DNA from: Calditrichia bacterium
Lineage (GTDB): Bacteria > Calditrichota > Calditrichia > Calditrichales > J004
Reading direction: 5' to 3'
Length of the DNA: 64,000 bases
NCBI GenBank assembly: GCA_020635035.1
Contig: JACKAO010000004.1
Span: 248,001 to 312,000, forward strand
A program made the translations under genes and the position numbers. Position 1 is the stretch's first letter, and each line of letters starts with the position of its first letter. Positions 62,150-64,000 of this stretch are shown here, one piece after another. The notes below the pieces were generated by a model. It saw only the letters and a list, made by a program, of their open reading frames with translations, ran no database searches and was not told where the DNA came from.

Positions 62150-63022
62150 ATGTTAAGAAAAACTACACAGTTTAAAAATATGCTGACATCTCCGGATCTC
62201 GAATTTATAATGGAAGCTCATAACGGGCTAAGTGCAAAAATCGTTGAAGAAGCAGGTTTTAAAGGAATCTGGGGAAGTGGTCTTTCCATTTCTGCTGCAC
62301 TCGGTGTACGGGATAATAATGAAGCTAGTTGGACACAGGTTCTGGAAGTTATAGAATTTATGAGTGATGCAACCACCATACCTTTACTATTAGATGCAGA
62401 TACAGGTTATGGAAATTTTAATAATGCACGCAGGCTTGTTAAAAAACTTGAGCAAAGAAATATTGCTGCAATGTGTATTGAAGATAAAATTTTTCCTAAA
62501 ACTAATTCTTTTATTAATGGTGAACAGCAACAATTAGCCGAGGTTGATGAGTTTTGCGGAAAAATTAAAGCATCTAAAGACAGCCAATCAGATTCTGATT
62601 TTTGCGTTGTGGCACGGGTTGAAGCATTAATTGCCGGATGGGGTGTTGGTGAAGCCTTGAAAAGGGCGGAAGCCTATCACAATGCAGGTGCAGATGCTAT
62701 ACTCATGCATAGTAAAATAGCCACTGCTGATGAAATACTAGCGTTTATGAAAGAATGGAAAAATACTTGTCCAGTTGTAATTGTACCAACAATGTATTAC
62801 CAGACACCCACTAATGTATTTGCAGAAGCAGGGGTAAGTCTGGTTATTTGGGCTAATCATTTGTTAAGAACAAGTTTGACAGCTATGCAACAAACAGCGG
62901 CAACAATTTTTAAGGAACGGTCTTTAAATTCTGTTGAAGGCAAAATCGCATCTGTAAAAGATATTTTCAGAATACAGAATGCAGATGAATTAAAGCAGGC
63001 TGAAAAAAAATACTTACCTTAA
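62150..63022 (+). CDS. pepM: Phosphoenolpyruvate mutase (phosphonate biosynthesis)
   Basis: The 290-residue protein matches PEP mutase closely. The diagnostic EDKx5NS motif is at residues 111-120 ('EDKIFPKTNS'). The other expected active-site residues are present at a constant offset from the mussel enzyme as I recall its numbering: Trp41, Asp55, Asp82, Asp84, Arg156 and His187. The enzyme isomerises phosphoenolpyruvate to phosphonopyruvate, forming a C-P bond, the first step of nearly all phosphonate pathways. Phosphonopyruvate hydrolase is a related alternative, but the surrounding sequence fits the mutase better. The equilibrium favours PEP, so a downstream trapping step is needed. A GGGAG ribosome site precedes the ATG. 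Confidence 0.93.
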   Translation: MLRKTTQFKNMLTSPDLEFIMEAHNGLSAKIVEEAGFKGIWGSGLSISAALGVRDNNEASWTQVLEVIEFMSDATTIPLLLDADTGYGNFNNARRLVKKLEQRNIAAMCIEDKIFPKTNSFINGEQQQLAEVDEFCGKIKASKDSQSDSDFCVVARVEALIAGWGVGEALKRAEAYHNAGADAILMHSKIATADEILAFMKEWKNTCPVVIVPTMYYQTPTNVFAEAGVSLVIWANHLLRTSLTAMQQTAATIFKERSLNSVEGKIASVKDIFRIQNADELKQAEKKYLP

Positions 63023-63032
63023 GATTAAAATA

Positions 63033-64000
63033 ATGATTGATAATACACTACCACATGCGGTCCTTATCAGTATTGATAGTATGCCGGGGCTACAGGCAGC
63101 CCGTATTTTGGCAGCCAAAAAAATTCCGGTAATTGCTATCGCGAAAGATAAAAATCATCACAGTTGCAGAACAAATGTATGCGAAGAAATTGTAATTACA
63201 GATACTGAATCTGAAAAATTGATTGAAAAACTGCAGGAATTAGGGCCAAAATTTCAAAAAAAAGCAATACTTTTTCCATGTCAGGATACTGATGTTTTAT
63301 TGGTTTCCCGAAATAGATCCAAACTTTCATCCTGGTATGAAATAGCACTGCCTGAAGAAAATATTGTAGAGATGCTTATGGATAAAATGAAATTTTATTC
63401 ATTTGCAGAAGCTAACTCTTTTCCGGTGCCCAAAACACTTATTATAAATAATAGTCGGGATCTTGATGGAGTTAAGAGTGAGTTGAATTTTCCGGTTCTG
63501 TTAAAACCTACAATCAGGACGCCTGAATGGATAGCGAATTCATCGATAAAGGCTTTTAAAATTGAAGATTTTGAACACCTTGTTTCTGTCTATGAAAAAC
63601 ACAGGAATTGGACTGAATCATTTGTTGTTCAACAATGGCTTGAAGGTGATGATACTACCTTGTATTCTTGTAATTGCTATTTTGATAAGAATTCAAAGCC
63701 ACATGCGGCATTTATTGCAAGAAAATTAAGACAGTGGCCACCAAGAACAGGGCAAAGCTGTCTAGGCGAAGAGTGCAGGAATGACGAAGTCCTTAATGTT
63801 TCGCTTGAAGTCTTCAAAAAAGTCAATTTTTTTGGATTGGGTTATCTGGAAATGAAGTTTGATCAAAGAACGCGTAAACATTATATAATTGAGCCAAATA
63901 TTGGAAGACCCACCGGCAGATCAGCAATTGCAGAAGCCGGTGGCGTAGAGTTGTTATATAGCAAATATTGTGATTTAGCCGGATTGCCAATCCCTGAATC
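63033..64000 (+). CDS. ATP-grasp family ligase, 3' truncated by window edge
   Basis: The frame is open from ATG 63033 to the window end (322 residues). The protein has an ATP-grasp layout: an N-terminal Rossmann-like pre-domain ('AVLISIDSMPGLQAARILAA'), the central domain with 'FPVLLKPTIRTPEW' (ATP-binding Lys) and 'FVVQQWLEGDDTTLYSCNCY', and the metal-binding 'YIIEPNIGRPTGRS'. Such enzymes ligate a carboxylate to an amine through an acyl phosphate. It begins 10 bases after pepM, so it may use a phosphonate or an amino acid as substrate, but carboxylate-amine ligases also occur in polysaccharide loci. The C-terminus is not visible. Confidence 0.85.
   Translation, partial: MIDNTLPHAVLISIDSMPGLQAARILAAKKIPVIAIAKDKNHHSCRTNVCEEIVITDTESEKLIEKLQELGPKFQKKAILFPCQDTDVLLVSRNRSKLSSWYEIALPEENIVEMLMDKMKFYSFAEANSFPVPKTLIINNSRDLDGVKSELNFPVLLKPTIRTPEWIANSSIKAFKIEDFEHLVSVYEKHRNWTESFVVQQWLEGDDTTLYSCNCYFDKNSKPHAAFIARKLRQWPPRTGQSCLGEECRNDEVLNVSLEVFKKVNFFGLGYLEMKFDQRTRKHYIIEPNIGRPTGRSAIAEAGGVELLYSKYCDLAGLPIPE

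Overview
The window is AT-rich, densely coded bacterial chromosome, apparently from a Gram-negative member of the FCB group (Calditrichota, Ignavibacteria or a related lineage). The evidence is a protein ending in an 'NYPNPFNP' type IX secretion sorting domain, an Omp85/TamB outer-membrane assembly pair, many lipoproteins, a complete Bat aerotolerance set, and GldF/GldG-like ABC components. No rRNA, tRNA, CRISPR array, prophage or complete insertion sequence was seen. Genus-level identity cannot be given from the sequence alone.

Layout. 1-5.8 kb: the tail of a sigma-54 activator, a methyltransferase, a homocysteine methyltransferase-like gene, a SplB-like radical SAM protein, a serine hydrolase and an aldo/keto reductase. 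5.9-8.8 kb: a MarR regulator with a palindrome at its promoter, a lipoprotein carrying about ten haems and a double-rhodanese lipoprotein, closed by a strong terminator. 9-16 kb: typA, the Trk potassium system (trkA-trkH) and a secreted T9SS cargo protein. 16.4-23.5 kb: Ste24-type protease, TamB and an Omp85 protein. 23.6-39.6 kb: a same-strand run of sixteen genes, probably one operon. It combines TPR lipoproteins, MoxR, DUF58, BatD-like proteins, an ABC-2 exporter with GldG-like and DUF4340 subunits, BatA-E and a SPOR lipoprotein. 39.8-51.7 kb: M3 peptidase, a MITE-like inverted repeat, TauE/SafE, CorA, TerC, DUF432-like plus MscS, a short-chain dehydrogenase plus enoyl-CoA hydratase pair, an EamA exporter, a cyclophilin, and an unusual beta-helical lipoprotein followed by a coiled-coil membrane protein.

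52-64 kb: an exopolysaccharide or capsule locus running off the right edge. It has Wza-like and Wzc-like proteins, an initiating sugar transferase with a degenerate GGDEF-like N-terminus, a dehydrogenase/acyltransferase/aminotransferase triad for an acylated amino sugar, a polysaccharide deacetylase and a glycosyltransferase. These are followed by a 2-hydroxyacid dehydrogenase, a PEP mutase with all expected catalytic residues, and a truncated ATP-grasp ligase. The last three genes suggest that a phosphonate is made within or beside the polysaccharide locus.

The most interesting items are the phosphonate-type module at the right end, the composite Bat/ABC operon, the MarR-controlled multihaem cytochrome/rhodanese pair, and the MITE-like element just upstream of a TauE/SafE gene. 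All functional statements rest on reading motifs by eye; no database search was run.
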